Assembly (NCBI GenBank): GCA_965248815.1
Contig: CBDFKK010000008.1
Coordinates: 186,001-250,000 of the forward strand
DNA: 64,000 nt
From: CBDFKK01 sp965248815
GTDB lineage: Bacteria; Pseudomonadota; Alphaproteobacteria; SMXP01
Reading direction: 5' to 3'
Shown here: positions 26,073 through 35,070 of the stretch, piece by piece
How the letters are laid out: every line of letters begins with the position of its first letter
How positions within the stretch are numbered: position 1 is the stretch's first letter
The notes under the pieces: generated by a model
What the model was told of the DNA's origin: nothing
The model's database searches: none
Seen by the model: the letters and a program-made list of their open reading frames with translations, nothing else
Program-made: the position numbers and the translations under genes

Positions 26073-26582
26073 ATGCATAATCCCTCCGATACCAAAGCGT
26101 ACAGCGAGCTGGTAGCTGGCACGACGATCAACGAGAAAACGCTCCTCGCAACCGACTACTTGAACCATTTCAATGAGGTCGTGATGCTGTTGGATATGAT
26201 CGTCGAAATGCCCGACATAATCTCCGAGGCGCAAGAATGGCAGCCCAAGAGTTACCAAGACCATTTTGCCGACTCTGTCTTTCCCTATCGGGATCTGGCC
26301 ATATCCGCGTTTGAACACGCCCCGGCAGACATCCGGGCGCTGTTCGATCCGCTGATTGAGAGCATCAACGAAATGGTAATCGCCGGTGTCAAAGAGATTG
26401 CCGCCGTAGTTGAGAGCGGCAATTCCGAGCAACTCGAGCTCCTCGTTCAGACGACCTCAAATCACCTCCATAACAAAATCGCCCACGTTAGCGCGATCAT
26501 AAACGGCAACATAACGACGACAGAGCCCGCACAAAGCGACGTCGTCATGGACCAGACCGCCATCGACACGCTGTTTGATTGA
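26073..26582 (+). CDS. Conserved-looking hypothetical protein
   Basis: I do not recognise a family with a known function. The 169-residue product is soluble, acidic and helical, with no signal peptide or membrane segment. It contains TTINEKTLLATDYLNHFNEVV, a WQPKSYQDHFADS stretch and a Glu-rich helix, ending in an unstructured acidic tail. The ATG at 26073 has only a weak GCGAG-type binding site. It lies between pccA (convergent) and the pccA-tail duplicate, so the gene is bracketed by a direct repeat of about 135 bp. The regular His/Phe-containing segments suggest a real gene rather than a chance frame. Confidence 0.7.
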   Translation: MHNPSDTKAYSELVAGTTINEKTLLATDYLNHFNEVVMLLDMIVEMPDIISEAQEWQPKSYQDHFADSVFPYRDLAISAFEHAPADIRALFDPLIESINEMVIAGVKEIAAVVESGNSEQLELLVQTTSNHLHNKIAHVSAIINGNITTTEPAQSDVVMDQTAIDTLFD

Positions 26583-26638
26583 AGCTGAAAACTCGTCAAA
26601 TGCGCCGCGTTCCAAAGTCAGGTCAGCAAAAGTCTGCC

Positions 26639-28657
26639 CTACTCGAATTCCAGGATGACATCGTCGACGGCAAGGCTATCGCCGGGAGCGACGGTGATCT
26701 TCGAGACTGTGCCGTCGCGCTCGGCGGTGAGCACGTTCTCCATTTTCATGGCCTCGACCACGGCGAGGGGCTCGCCGACTTTGACTTCTTGGCCTTGATC
26801 GACGCTGATCGAAACCACAAGGCCAGGCATGGGGCATAAGAGAAACTTCGAGGTATCCGCCACCTCTTTTTCCGGCATCAGCGCTGCCAGTTCCGCCGCG
26901 CGCTTGGATTGGACGATGATAGGTGCCCGTGCGCCGCGATGCAGAAGAGTCCAACCTTCAAGCGCCGGTTCGACTTGTGCGATCATCGGATCGCCGTTGA
27001 TCTTGGCGTAGATCACCCGCTCACCTGGCGCCCACGAGCATTCAACTTGAAACTCTTTGATCTCGCCGCCGTTTTCCTGGCCGTGCAAGACGATCTGGGC
27101 GCCAATCCCCGTCATGCTTAAGTTGGCGGCAAATCTTGTCCCCCCGAGCGTGACACTCCACTCCCCATCCACCGAATCTTCGTCAAAGCTCAAACGGCCG
27201 TCAATGGAGCGTGCGCGTTCGGTTTCGATTCCGTGGATAAATGCGGCAAGCGCCACCAACCGGTCCCGCTGGTCTTCGGTAAGCGGCGCACCATGAAATC
27301 CGTCGGGAAATTGTTCGGCGATGTAATTGGTTGTCAGCGCGCCCGATTGAAAGCGCTCTTCCCCCATGACCGCGGATAAAAACGGAATATTGTGATCAAT
27401 GCCTTCGAGGCGAAATTCATCGAGCGCCTCGGCCATCAACGCAATTGCTTCGCCGCGCGTGGCCGCATGGGTGCATAGCTTCGCAATCATCGGATCGTAA
27501 TAGATCGAGATTTCGCCGCCTTCTTTGACCCCGGTGTCATTGCGGATTGTGCCATGGTCGTGCGCGGCTTCGGCGGGCGGACGGTAATAGACCAGCCGGC
27601 CGACCGACGGCAAGAAGCCGCGAAAAGGATCTTCCGCATAGATGCGAGATTCCATCGCCCAGCCGTCAAGCTTAATGTCCGATTGCTTGAGCTTTAGCTT
27701 TTCCCCGTCGGCGACGCGGATCATTTGCTCAACAAGATCGATCCCTGTCACCAGCTCGGTCACTGGATGCTCGACCTGCAGCCGTGTATTCATTTCCAGG
27801 AAGAAAAAATTACCGTTCTTGTCGACAATGAATTCCACCGTGCCGGCGGAATCGTAATCGACGGCAGCCGCGAGCGAGACGGCCTGCTTGCCCATGGCTT
27901 TGCGTAGCTTTTCATCGACAAAGGGACTTGGCGCTTCCTCGATGACTTTTTGATTGCGCCGTTGAATGGAACACTCGCGCTCGCCCAAGTAAATGATGTT
28001 GCCATGCTTATCGCCCAGCACTTGGATTTCGATGTGTCGCGGCTCAACAACATATTTTTCAATAAAGACGCGATCATCGCCGAACGCCGAGCGCGCTTCG
28101 TTCATGGCGGATTCGAAGCCGGCGACAAGATCGTCTTCTGATGCGGCCACGCGCATGCCTTTGCCGCCGCCGCCGGCCGAGGCTTTAATCATGACCGGAT
28201 AGCCGATGTCGGCCGCGATCTTGCGCGCTTCGTCCGTGTCCTGAATCACACCGAGGTAGCCGGGAATCGTGTTGACTTTGGCCTTGCCGGCGAGCTTCTT
28301 AGACGCAATCTTATCGCCCATTGCTTGCACGGCATTTTTGTTCGGACCAATGAAAACGATGCTCTCTTTGGCGAGAGCGTCGGCGAAGTCGCCGTTTTCA
28401 GACAAAAAGCCAAAACCGGGATGAACCGCTTCCGCGCCGGTTTGCCGAACCGCATCAATGATCTTATCGATAAGCAAGTAAGACTGTGCAGCCGGCGCAG
28501 GGCCAATGAATACAGCCTCGTCCGCCATCTCGACATGAAGCGCGCCCGCATCGGCTTCCGAATAAACGGCCACGGTTTTGATCCCCATGCGCCTTGCCGT
28601 CTTGATGATGCGGCAGGCGATTTCACCACGATTGGCTATGAGGATTTTGGAAAACAT
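26639..28657 (-). CDS. pccA: Propionyl-CoA carboxylase alpha subunit (biotin carboxylase / biotin carrier)
   Basis: Carboxylates its own biotin with ATP and bicarbonate and presents it to PccB. The 672 residues include the biotin carboxylase N-domain (FSKILIANRGEIACRI), the ATP-grasp glycine loop KASAGGGGKGMR, EMNTRLQVEHPVTE, a BT-type linker and the biotinyl domain at the C-terminus with the acceptor lysine in EAMKMEN (K638). The length and BT region fit PccA better than AccC or pyruvate carboxylase. It begins 18 nt after pccB, in the same operon. The end of the gene has a degenerate copy 0.8 kb downstream. Confidence 0.95.
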   Translation of the reverse strand: MFSKILIANRGEIACRIIKTARRMGIKTVAVYSEADAGALHVEMADEAVFIGPAPAAQSYLLIDKIIDAVRQTGAEAVHPGFGFLSENGDFADALAKESIVFIGPNKNAVQAMGDKIASKKLAGKAKVNTIPGYLGVIQDTDEARKIAADIGYPVMIKASAGGGGKGMRVAASEDDLVAGFESAMNEARSAFGDDRVFIEKYVVEPRHIEIQVLGDKHGNIIYLGERECSIQRRNQKVIEEAPSPFVDEKLRKAMGKQAVSLAAAVDYDSAGTVEFIVDKNGNFFFLEMNTRLQVEHPVTELVTGIDLVEQMIRVADGEKLKLKQSDIKLDGWAMESRIYAEDPFRGFLPSVGRLVYYRPPAEAAHDHGTIRNDTGVKEGGEISIYYDPMIAKLCTHAATRGEAIALMAEALDEFRLEGIDHNIPFLSAVMGEERFQSGALTTNYIAEQFPDGFHGAPLTEDQRDRLVALAAFIHGIETERARSIDGRLSFDEDSVDGEWSVTLGGTRFAANLSMTGIGAQIVLHGQENGGEIKEFQVECSWAPGERVIYAKINGDPMIAQVEPALEGWTLLHRGARAPIIVQSKRAAELAALMPEKEVADTSKFLLCPMPGLVVSISVDQGQEVKVGEPLAVVEAMKMENVLTAERDGTVSKITVAPGDSLAVDDVILEFE

Positions 28658-28675
28658 ATGCGGCCGATCTGAATT

Positions 28676-30208
28676 CTAAAGCGGAATGTTGCCGTGCTTG
28701 CGCCACGGTCGCTCGACTTGCTTGGTTTTGAGCATGTTGAGCGCGTGAGCGAGCCGCCGACGTGTCGAGTGGGGCATGATGACTTCATCGATATAACCTC
28801 TTTGCGCCGCGATGAAAGGATTAGCAAAGCGGTCTTCATATTCCTTGGTACGCGCGGAAATTTTCTCCTCGTCCCCAATGTCGGAGCGGAAAATAATTTC
28901 GACCGCGCCCTTCGCCCCCATCACCGCAATTTCAGCGGTCGGCCATGCGTAATTGATGTCGGCGCGAATATGCTTGGAGGCCATCACGTCATAAGCACCG
29001 CCATAGGCTTTGCGCGTAATGACAGTCACGAGCGGCACGGTCGCTTCCGAATAAGCGAACAGCAACTTTGCGCCGTGCTTGATCAGTCCGCCATATTCTT
29101 GGGCTGTACCCGGCAAAAAGCCCGGCACATCGACAAAGGTGACAATGGGAATGCTGAAGCAATCACAAAAACGAACAAATCGCGCTCCTTTACGGCTAGC
29201 ATCGGAATCGAGCACGCCCGCCAGTACCATGGGCTGATTAGCCACGACGCCTACCGTCTGTCCATCGATACGGCCAAAGCCGGTGATAATGTTGCGGCCA
29301 TAAGCCTCTTGGATTTCAAAAAAATCTTCTTCATCGACGACTTTGCGCACCAACTCGTGCATATCGTAGGGCTTGTTGGGATTGGCGGGCACGAGCGTAT
29401 CGAGAGACATCTCTTGCCGCTCAATGTCGTCAAAGGTCTCACGCCCTGGAGCGCCTTCGCGATTGTTCAGCGGTAAAAAATCGATCAGCCTGCGGATTTG
29501 TGTCAACGCCTCCATGTCATTTTCAAAGGAACCGTCCGCGATAGCGGATTTAGTCGTGTGAACCCTGGCGCCGCCCAATTCTTCCGCCGTCACGTCTTCT
29601 TGCGTCACGGTTTTGACAACATCCGGCCCTGTGACGAACATGTATGACGTGTCGCGCACCATAAAAATAAAATCCGTCATGGCAGGCGAATAGACGTCGC
29701 CCCCAGCGCACGGCCCCATGATCACCGATATCTGCGGGATCACACCTGAGGCTTGCACATTGCGCCAAAACACTTCCGCATAGCCGCCGAGCGCGGCGAC
29801 ACCTTCTTGGATGCGCGCGCCTCCTGCATCATAAAGACCGATGATTGGTGCGCCGACTTTGAGCGCCATGTCTTGAAGCTTGCAGATCTTTTCGGCATGC
29901 GCCTGAGAAAGCGACCCGCCAAAGACCGTAAAGTCCTTGGCGAAGACATACGCAAGCCGACCATTGATGGTGCCCCAGCCGGTTACGACCCCGTCTCCCG
30001 GAATTTTCTGATCGGCCATGCCGAAGTCAGTAATCCGGTGCTCGACGAACATGTCGAACTCTTCAAAGGAGCTTTCGTCCAGCAGAAGATCGATCCGCTC
30101 TCGGGCGGTCAGCTTGCCCCTTGCGTGCTGATTGTCGATACGTTTTTGCCCACCCCCAAGGCGCGCCTGTTCGCGTTTCGATTCCAGCTGATGAAGCACA
30201 TCCTTCAT
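28676..30208 (-). CDS. pccB: Propionyl-CoA carboxylase beta subunit
   Basis: Carboxyltransferase that moves CO2 from biotin to propionyl-CoA, giving methylmalonyl-CoA. The 510 residues equal the usual PccB length when the ATG at 30208 is used; the upstream TTG at 30223 is less likely. Seen are the N-terminal HARGKLTARERIDLLLD, the oxyanion regions GGARIQEGVAALGGY and KAYGGAYDVMASKH, and the acyl-CoA pocket segment DVPGFLPGTAQEYGG. It heads the pccBA pair. Mutase and epimerase genes for the next steps are not in the window. Propionyl-CoA arises from valine, isoleucine and odd-chain acids. Confidence 0.95.
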   Translation of the reverse strand: MKDVLHQLESKREQARLGGGQKRIDNQHARGKLTARERIDLLLDESSFEEFDMFVEHRITDFGMADQKIPGDGVVTGWGTINGRLAYVFAKDFTVFGGSLSQAHAEKICKLQDMALKVGAPIIGLYDAGGARIQEGVAALGGYAEVFWRNVQASGVIPQISVIMGPCAGGDVYSPAMTDFIFMVRDTSYMFVTGPDVVKTVTQEDVTAEELGGARVHTTKSAIADGSFENDMEALTQIRRLIDFLPLNNREGAPGRETFDDIERQEMSLDTLVPANPNKPYDMHELVRKVVDEEDFFEIQEAYGRNIITGFGRIDGQTVGVVANQPMVLAGVLDSDASRKGARFVRFCDCFSIPIVTFVDVPGFLPGTAQEYGGLIKHGAKLLFAYSEATVPLVTVITRKAYGGAYDVMASKHIRADINYAWPTAEIAVMGAKGAVEIIFRSDIGDEEKISARTKEYEDRFANPFIAAQRGYIDEVIMPHSTRRRLAHALNMLKTKQVERPWRKHGNIPL

Positions 30209-30331
30209 CGTTCGATACCCCAACTTTTTGCGGAATTCTGCGCCTCAATGGCCATATTGACGACGCCCTGCGGATCGCCCGATGACATAGCGCAGATCAC
30301 CATTCTTGCCAATGGCGGAATGCCGCCCCGT

Positions 30332-31309
30332 CTACCGGTCCCCGTTCGCGCGAGAGATAAGCCGATTGTACTTGGCCTGGTCGGGCTTGATGCCGAATTC
30401 GGGATGATAGAACCAGGACTGGCGCATCAAATTGACCGGATTGATTCCCCCAAAGACCTTGAGGAGTTTCGAATCCAAAACGCCGAATTCCCGCGGCGTC
30501 GCCTTGCGCACAGCCATATTCGCCGCCGCGGTCTGTTCCTTGCGCAATCTTGGAATCTTGCGCTCGCGGAAGGTCAATACATAGATGGGCACTGTCAGAA
30601 ACGAGACACTATCGATCGCCGCCTTTTGCAGCCGAATGGCATCCATCATGGCGCCTTGGTCGATCCTCAACTTTTGCTCTTTGACTCCTTCAAGATCGAT
30701 GGAGAGGGCAAAGGAATCCTCATTGCGCCACTCAATCACGTCACAGCGGTACATGCCGGGCTCGACGATTCCCGACCCCTCGCTATGCACGTACGCGAAC
30801 TTACGAAGGACGAAAAGCGAAAACTGGGTTGGCAATAGAGGAAAGCTCAGCGCCAGAGGATTTTCAAGTGGCAAAGGCCGCGGTTGATAAAGCCGCGACA
30901 AGTCCCGGTCTCGAATATCCCCAATCGCCTGGTCGATGTCGACGGTGAAATTTTCTTCGTAAAGGAGCCGGTCGCTTTGCCATTTGCGCGCCTTGTACCA
31001 ATCTCTTAATAGGCCGTGGGGGCGAAAGGCGCTGCAATAGCGCAGAAAAAACTCCGCACGCAGATAAATCGATTTGGCCTCGGGCGAGTTCTTGAGAACT
31101 TTTTCCAGCGTGGTCTTGGAGCGATGGGGAATCCGGTATTCTATTTTGACGTAAGCCGCCGGTCCAATGCCCTTGCGCTTCAACGCGTCAAGCGTGGGCC
31201 CAGATCCGGAGCTGCGCTGCTTTGAAAATGGCAGCGACAATCCCCACGCACCGACAAGCCAAAGCGCGGCAAAAATCCAAAGCCAATTATTTCCCACCAA
31301 TTCCTGCAT
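30332..31309 (-). CDS. Unknown membrane-anchored protein
   Basis: I do not recognise this protein. The 325 residues start with one hydrophobic helix (about 7-26, NWLWIFAALWLVGAWGL), and the rest is soluble, basic and rich in Arg, Leu and aromatic residues. No catalytic signature is visible. A segment at about 238-262 (FLTVPIYVLTFRERKIPRLRK) is hydrophobic then highly basic. The gene lies 123 nt upstream of pccB on the same strand and 123 nt downstream of the ATP12 gene. The N-terminal anchor and lack of lipobox suggest the inner membrane with either orientation. Confidence 0.75.
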   Translation of the reverse strand: MQELVGNNWLWIFAALWLVGAWGLSLPFSKQRSSGSGPTLDALKRKGIGPAAYVKIEYRIPHRSKTTLEKVLKNSPEAKSIYLRAEFFLRYCSAFRPHGLLRDWYKARKWQSDRLLYEENFTVDIDQAIGDIRDRDLSRLYQPRPLPLENPLALSFPLLPTQFSLFVLRKFAYVHSEGSGIVEPGMYRCDVIEWRNEDSFALSIDLEGVKEQKLRIDQGAMMDAIRLQKAAIDSVSFLTVPIYVLTFRERKIPRLRKEQTAAANMAVRKATPREFGVLDSKLLKVFGGINPVNLMRQSWFYHPEFGIKPDQAKYNRLISRANGDR

Positions 31310-31432
31310 CTACGATCACAGTACCCACACAAGACGTGAGTCTATCAAAGCGTGCACGCGGTACAATCCGGCAATTCGCCAAGACCCATTCTCACTATAG
31401 GCCATTCAAACAACAAAGCCGTTAACCAATAT

Positions 31433-32143
31433 CTACGAGCCAAGCAGCCGAAATGCGCAACCGCAGGCCAGCACGTCCGCCTTCGCTGATTTGGCAAACA
31501 TTGCGGCCTCTTCGTCCTCACCCCAATTATCGATTTGCCAGGTCTCGTCAATGCGAGACAAGCCCCACGCTTCCTCTCCCGATATGCGACCTGCCGACAA
31601 GGCGAGCGCAAGTACAACAGAACCACAGAGTTTTGTTGCCATGTGAAGCGCCGCAAGCTGCATATTATCGTGCTTCGCAACATGCCGCCGCACAGAGGCA
31701 ATAGACTGATCAGGCTGCCGAGCCGCGATGACTCCTCTCGCAACGACGAGTTCCACATCCAAGTCATGCGCTGCCCAGTCGCGCACGGGTTGCCAACTTT
31801 CTCGTTGGTGAGTGACTAGGACATCCGGCTGTTCAGCTTCATGATAGATCTGGTCCGTCCTAGCAAAAGCGGTTAACTCTTCGACCACATGATCGCGATT
31901 ATTCGCCACTTGATCCAAAGCCGAATTCATGATCCGCGTTAGCGGCATTCGGCTTGGGTCGATATGTTCACCTTGCGCATTCCATTCTTTTGCAAGCGCC
32001 GTGCACCAGGCGCGGTGCGGGCTCGCGACAATCGTCTTTTGCGGTGTGCGCAATACATTGTCATCGAGGTGGATTTCGTATGCACTATTCTCGCAAACAA
32101 CCGTCGCGGTTTTATAAAAGCGCTTGATAAGAGATGCCGACAC
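31433..32143 (-). CDS. ATP12 family chaperone (F1 ATP synthase assembly)
   Basis: ATP12 proteins bind the F1 alpha subunit during ATP synthase assembly; bacterial members are typical of alphaproteobacteria. The 236 residues contain the family stretches SPHRAWCTALAKEWNAQG, MPLTRIMNSALDQV, ARTDQIYHEAEQPDVL and ALALSAGRISGEEAWGLSR. The start is a GTG at 32143. It follows the AsmA-like locus by 4 nt, so both probably share a transcript. In many alphaproteobacteria this gene sits downstream of an RluC-type pseudouridine synthase, as in the region up to 39 kb here, but several unrelated genes intervene in this genome. Confidence 0.9.
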   Translation of the reverse strand: MSASLIKRFYKTATVVCENSAYEIHLDDNVLRTPQKTIVASPHRAWCTALAKEWNAQGEHIDPSRMPLTRIMNSALDQVANNRDHVVEELTAFARTDQIYHEAEQPDVLVTHQRESWQPVRDWAAHDLDVELVVARGVIAARQPDQSIASVRRHVAKHDNMQLAALHMATKLCGSVVLALALSAGRISGEEAWGLSRIDETWQIDNWGEDEEAAMFAKSAKADVLACGCAFRLLGS

Positions 32144-32147
32144 AAAT

Positions 32148-33008
32148 CTACGATCCTATGAGAGGACCAAGACAGCTGTTTTCTCGAGGCAGGTCCTCAC
32201 CAAAAAGCGGTAACGCCTCGGCCGATGACTCCCGGGTCGCGAAAAGCGCGAGAGAACTTGATAACCCGCGCGCCACATCTTGCTGCTCCTCCACAACGAC
32301 CGGAGCCCATAGCGGCCCGGAAATTGCGACATCAATTGCTTGATCCAACACGCGCGGATCCTTTGGTCGCGATCGCAAAGCAACGTCGATGTTTTCTTCC
32401 TGAAAATTAATTGAACCTGAGCCGGTCGCAAATTCGCTTGCGGTATCCACGAGAAGAGCTTCACTCACGGCTGATCCCGCACTTACATCGACGCGGCCAA
32501 TCATGCAGTTTATTGTCACGCTCGATCGACCGTCCCCTTCAATCAATCGTGCTCCAACCCATTCAGAGATTGTCTCAATCAGTTCCAGACCAACGCGGCC
32601 TTGATCCAGTACGACGTTGACCTGGCCGTCTGCGCTGCGCAACAAATCCAAGCGGGACAATCCTTCGGCTGTAAATGAGGTTGCGAAGTGAACCGGCGGA
32701 TCAAACGTCGTCTCAAGGCCGAGTCCTGATAGCAGAGCCGCCGTTTCAGTCACGTGAGCCTTTGTCATGAGTGAAAACGCGCCTGACTGGCGCCAGTCAT
32801 AAATAGCTGAGGCTTTGACAAACCCCTCGTCCGCCATGCTCTGCCGTAGCCCTAACTCAAATCGACCATCACTTGTGGCGGAAGACAGGGTCGCCGGACC
32901 AAAGAGTGACTCACCAATTCGCACTGTTTGAGCACTCAATTCGACGGTCCAGTCCAACGTTTCGATCCATTGGCCATCAAACCTTTCATCGCTAACGAGG
33001 TCTACATA
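32148..33008 (-). pseudogene. C-terminal part of an AsmA-like protein, after an in-frame TAG
   Basis: In-frame continuation of the gene at 33009-34292. After the TAG the frame runs on without another stop for 286 codons, opening with YVDLVSDERFDGQWIETLDW. The sequence has the repeating beta-strand character and long C-terminal segments of AsmA proteins, for example LDQGRVGLELIETISEWVG and VDTASEFATGSGSINFQEE. The last 40 residues are charged and end in GPLIGS. A TTG at 32957 could serve as a start but has no supporting motif. Expression of this half would need readthrough, reinitiation or a correction of the sequence. Confidence 0.75.
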
Positions 33009-34292
33009 CTATACTTCCGGTCTTTCAGCAGGTACAAACGGCGTAAGATCGAATTCCGGACTTTGGAATGCGGCAGTGAGAATTGGGCTGTCCCGCAAGT
33101 CAAGAATGACCTCGCCTTCCAGCGCGCCGCGCCCGACTTGTCCACTCAGTTGGCTTTGAAAAGCTTCCCCAAGGTTTCCACTCAAATCTCCGTTGAGGGA
33201 AAGGCCATGGTGGGGTTGCACCCAAGTAAGCCCCAATATGTTTGCAAAAGGCGTGAGATCAGGGCCAAGCACTTTGTACGTCAGATCCAAATTTAGCGTC
33301 GACAGGTCCACCAGATCGCCTGATAAGGAAACGAATAGCGTGCCGAGTGCACCGGTCAGATTGAGTGTTGAAGCACCACCATTCAGAACATCAAGATAGG
33401 AGTCGAGTGTTCCGCTAAGTACGTAGGCCTCTCCGCCGAGCCGCCCAACAAATTCCAGCCCAGCGTCTTTGCCCTGTCCAGTTAATCTGAGGTCCTCAAA
33501 TGGCACGCGCCGCTCAGGTCTGGATGCACTCGCCTCGTAGACCAATTCGCCGTCACGAAAGCGCACCCGGTCAACAACCGGTTCGCCGTAATAAGCCGGT
33601 ACGGTTGCCAATAAAGATCGCGCAGCATCGAGAAAGTCGACAAAGGAGGCTTGCCTTTGGCCCACGGCAAGCGTGAACTCGGCATCACGCACGGCAATCT
33701 CTCTTATGTGCAGCGTTCCATCAAACCCAAACAAAAGAAGCGGATTGATCCGTATCTCGAAGCGGCCCACATGCACCGGGGCAACATCGTTGCTTTGCTT
33801 CGGCGCAAGAGTTACGTCTTCCGCATAGAGTCCCGGAACAAAAATAGGCGAGGCGAAACCGATCGGTCCGCCAACTTCGATGTTAAGACCGGTTTCGCGT
33901 TTGACATACTGTTCAAGCCGAGGCGCCATGTATGAAAAATCAATGGTCGTCACATAAGTATACGCTGCCGCCAAAACGCCAATGAGCAACGCTGCGTACC
34001 ACGCGCTGACGGAGACCAAATTCACCAGCGAAAAACGTTTGGCCGGCTCCTTCTTGCCTGCAGAACGCGCGCGCTTCCCTGCCCAGTTGGACTTGAAGAA
34101 AAAATGACTGGTCGAGACCCTGGGGTCTCCCGGATAGACCTTTGCAATCGATTGTAGCCATGCCTGCCTTGCCGAAAGAGTCCCAGCTCTCGCACTCCGG
34201 CTAGCTTTTCGCGGTGGAATATAAGTCCTGGGCTTCATCTTATAGTTTTGCGCGGCCGCCTCGAAGGCGGCCTTATCCCCTTTTTGCCCCAC
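33009..34292 (-). CDS. AsmA-like protein, N-terminal part (truncated by TAG)
   Basis: AsmA/TamB-type proteins are inner-membrane-anchored periplasmic proteins with long beta-rich bodies, linked to lipid transfer and outer-membrane homeostasis. This 427-residue part has a basic N-terminal region of about 95 residues, one transmembrane helix (about 96-113, AWYAALLIGVLAAAYTY), then AsmA-like beta segments such as VGGPIGFASPIFVPGLYAEDV and HIREIAVRDAEF. The start is unclear: GTG at 34292 or ATG at 34238. The frame ends at a TAG after FVPAERPEV, and the same frame continues downstream to 32148. The full product would be about 714 residues. Confidence 0.78.
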   Translation of the reverse strand: MGQKGDKAAFEAAAQNYKMKPRTYIPPRKASRSARAGTLSARQAWLQSIAKVYPGDPRVSTSHFFFKSNWAGKRARSAGKKEPAKRFSLVNLVSVSAWYAALLIGVLAAAYTYVTTIDFSYMAPRLEQYVKRETGLNIEVGGPIGFASPIFVPGLYAEDVTLAPKQSNDVAPVHVGRFEIRINPLLLFGFDGTLHIREIAVRDAEFTLAVGQRQASFVDFLDAARSLLATVPAYYGEPVVDRVRFRDGELVYEASASRPERRVPFEDLRLTGQGKDAGLEFVGRLGGEAYVLSGTLDSYLDVLNGGASTLNLTGALGTLFVSLSGDLVDLSTLNLDLTYKVLGPDLTPFANILGLTWVQPHHGLSLNGDLSGNLGEAFQSQLSGQVGRGALEGEVILDLRDSPILTAAFQSPEFDLTPFVPAERPEV

Positions 34293-34392
34293 TCCCTAGA
34301 ATAACTGCATAAGAGCCGGCCCGAAAGCCACCCAAAATGGCTTAAAACTGGGGAAAAGTATTGGATAGGGAAACTCGCGACCCCGGGTGCGC

Positions 34393-35070
34393 TTATGGCT
34401 TCAGAAGCTCGGAGACTTCACTGCACGTACGTACGTCACCAAAAAAGATCATGATATTTGCCAGCGCCGCAAGATGAGCATCCCGGCTGGAAGCTGCGTT
34501 CCCGTCCGCCAACATGATCGTGCGCAAGCCATACATCATCGCGTCCCGGGCCGACGTCTCGCAACAGACATTGGTGGCGACGCCTGCGATCAACACTGTA
34601 TCTATTTTGGCTCGCCTCAATTGTTCTGTCAGCGGCGAGGACTCAGGATGAAATGCGCTATAGCGCGTTTTGACAATGTCCCAATCGCCGTCGGCAGTCT
34701 CGAGCGCCGGCCAAAGTCGCGCCAGCTCGTGTCCGGGCGCGAGCAAGTCCCAACGCTGCGCGGATGCCTCGTTGCCGTACACTTCAGCAAAATTGTTCCA
34801 GTCTTTGCGGCTTTCCTGCGTGGCTTCGGTCCGAACCCAAACTACTGTTCCGCCCACACGTCGCAATGTCTGGGCTAGCCCGTTGATTGCTGGACACACA
34901 TCGCGACCGTCCGCACATTCAACCGGTGCGCCTTCTTCTAAGAAATACGGCTGCATGTCGATCACGACCAAAGCGGTGCGCGAGCCTTCAAAGGACTCAT
35001 ACGCATGAAGTGTTCCCCGCCGTTTAACGACACGATCGATGACGCTTTGGGGAAGACCGTAAGCGCTCAC
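34393..35070 (-). CDS. Isochorismatase-like cysteine hydrolase
   Basis: Cysteine-dependent amidase or hydrolase of the isochorismatase family, cytosolic. The 225 residues carry the D-K-C catalytic triad: D38 in VVIDMQPYF, K134 in DIVKTRYSAF and C169 in AGVATNVCCETSARDA. The GVATN cis-peptide region is as in nicotinamidase, N-carbamoylsarcosine amidase and isochorismatase relatives. The metal-site pattern of nicotinamidase is not evident. The start is a GTG at 35070 immediately after the TAA of the FGE-like gene, with GAGGG upstream. It is the last gene of an MFS / lipoprotein / hydrolase operon. The substrate is unknown. Confidence 0.88.
   Translation of the reverse strand: MSAYGLPQSVIDRVVKRRGTLHAYESFEGSRTALVVIDMQPYFLEEGAPVECADGRDVCPAINGLAQTLRRVGGTVVWVRTEATQESRKDWNNFAEVYGNEASAQRWDLLAPGHELARLWPALETADGDWDIVKTRYSAFHPESSPLTEQLRRAKIDTVLIAGVATNVCCETSARDAMMYGLRTIMLADGNAASSRDAHLAALANIMIFFGDVRTCSEVSELLKP

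Noticed and set aside
29753..30838. 361-residue plus-strand frame
   Set aside because: It is antisense to pccB and the unknown gene, with no family resemblance.
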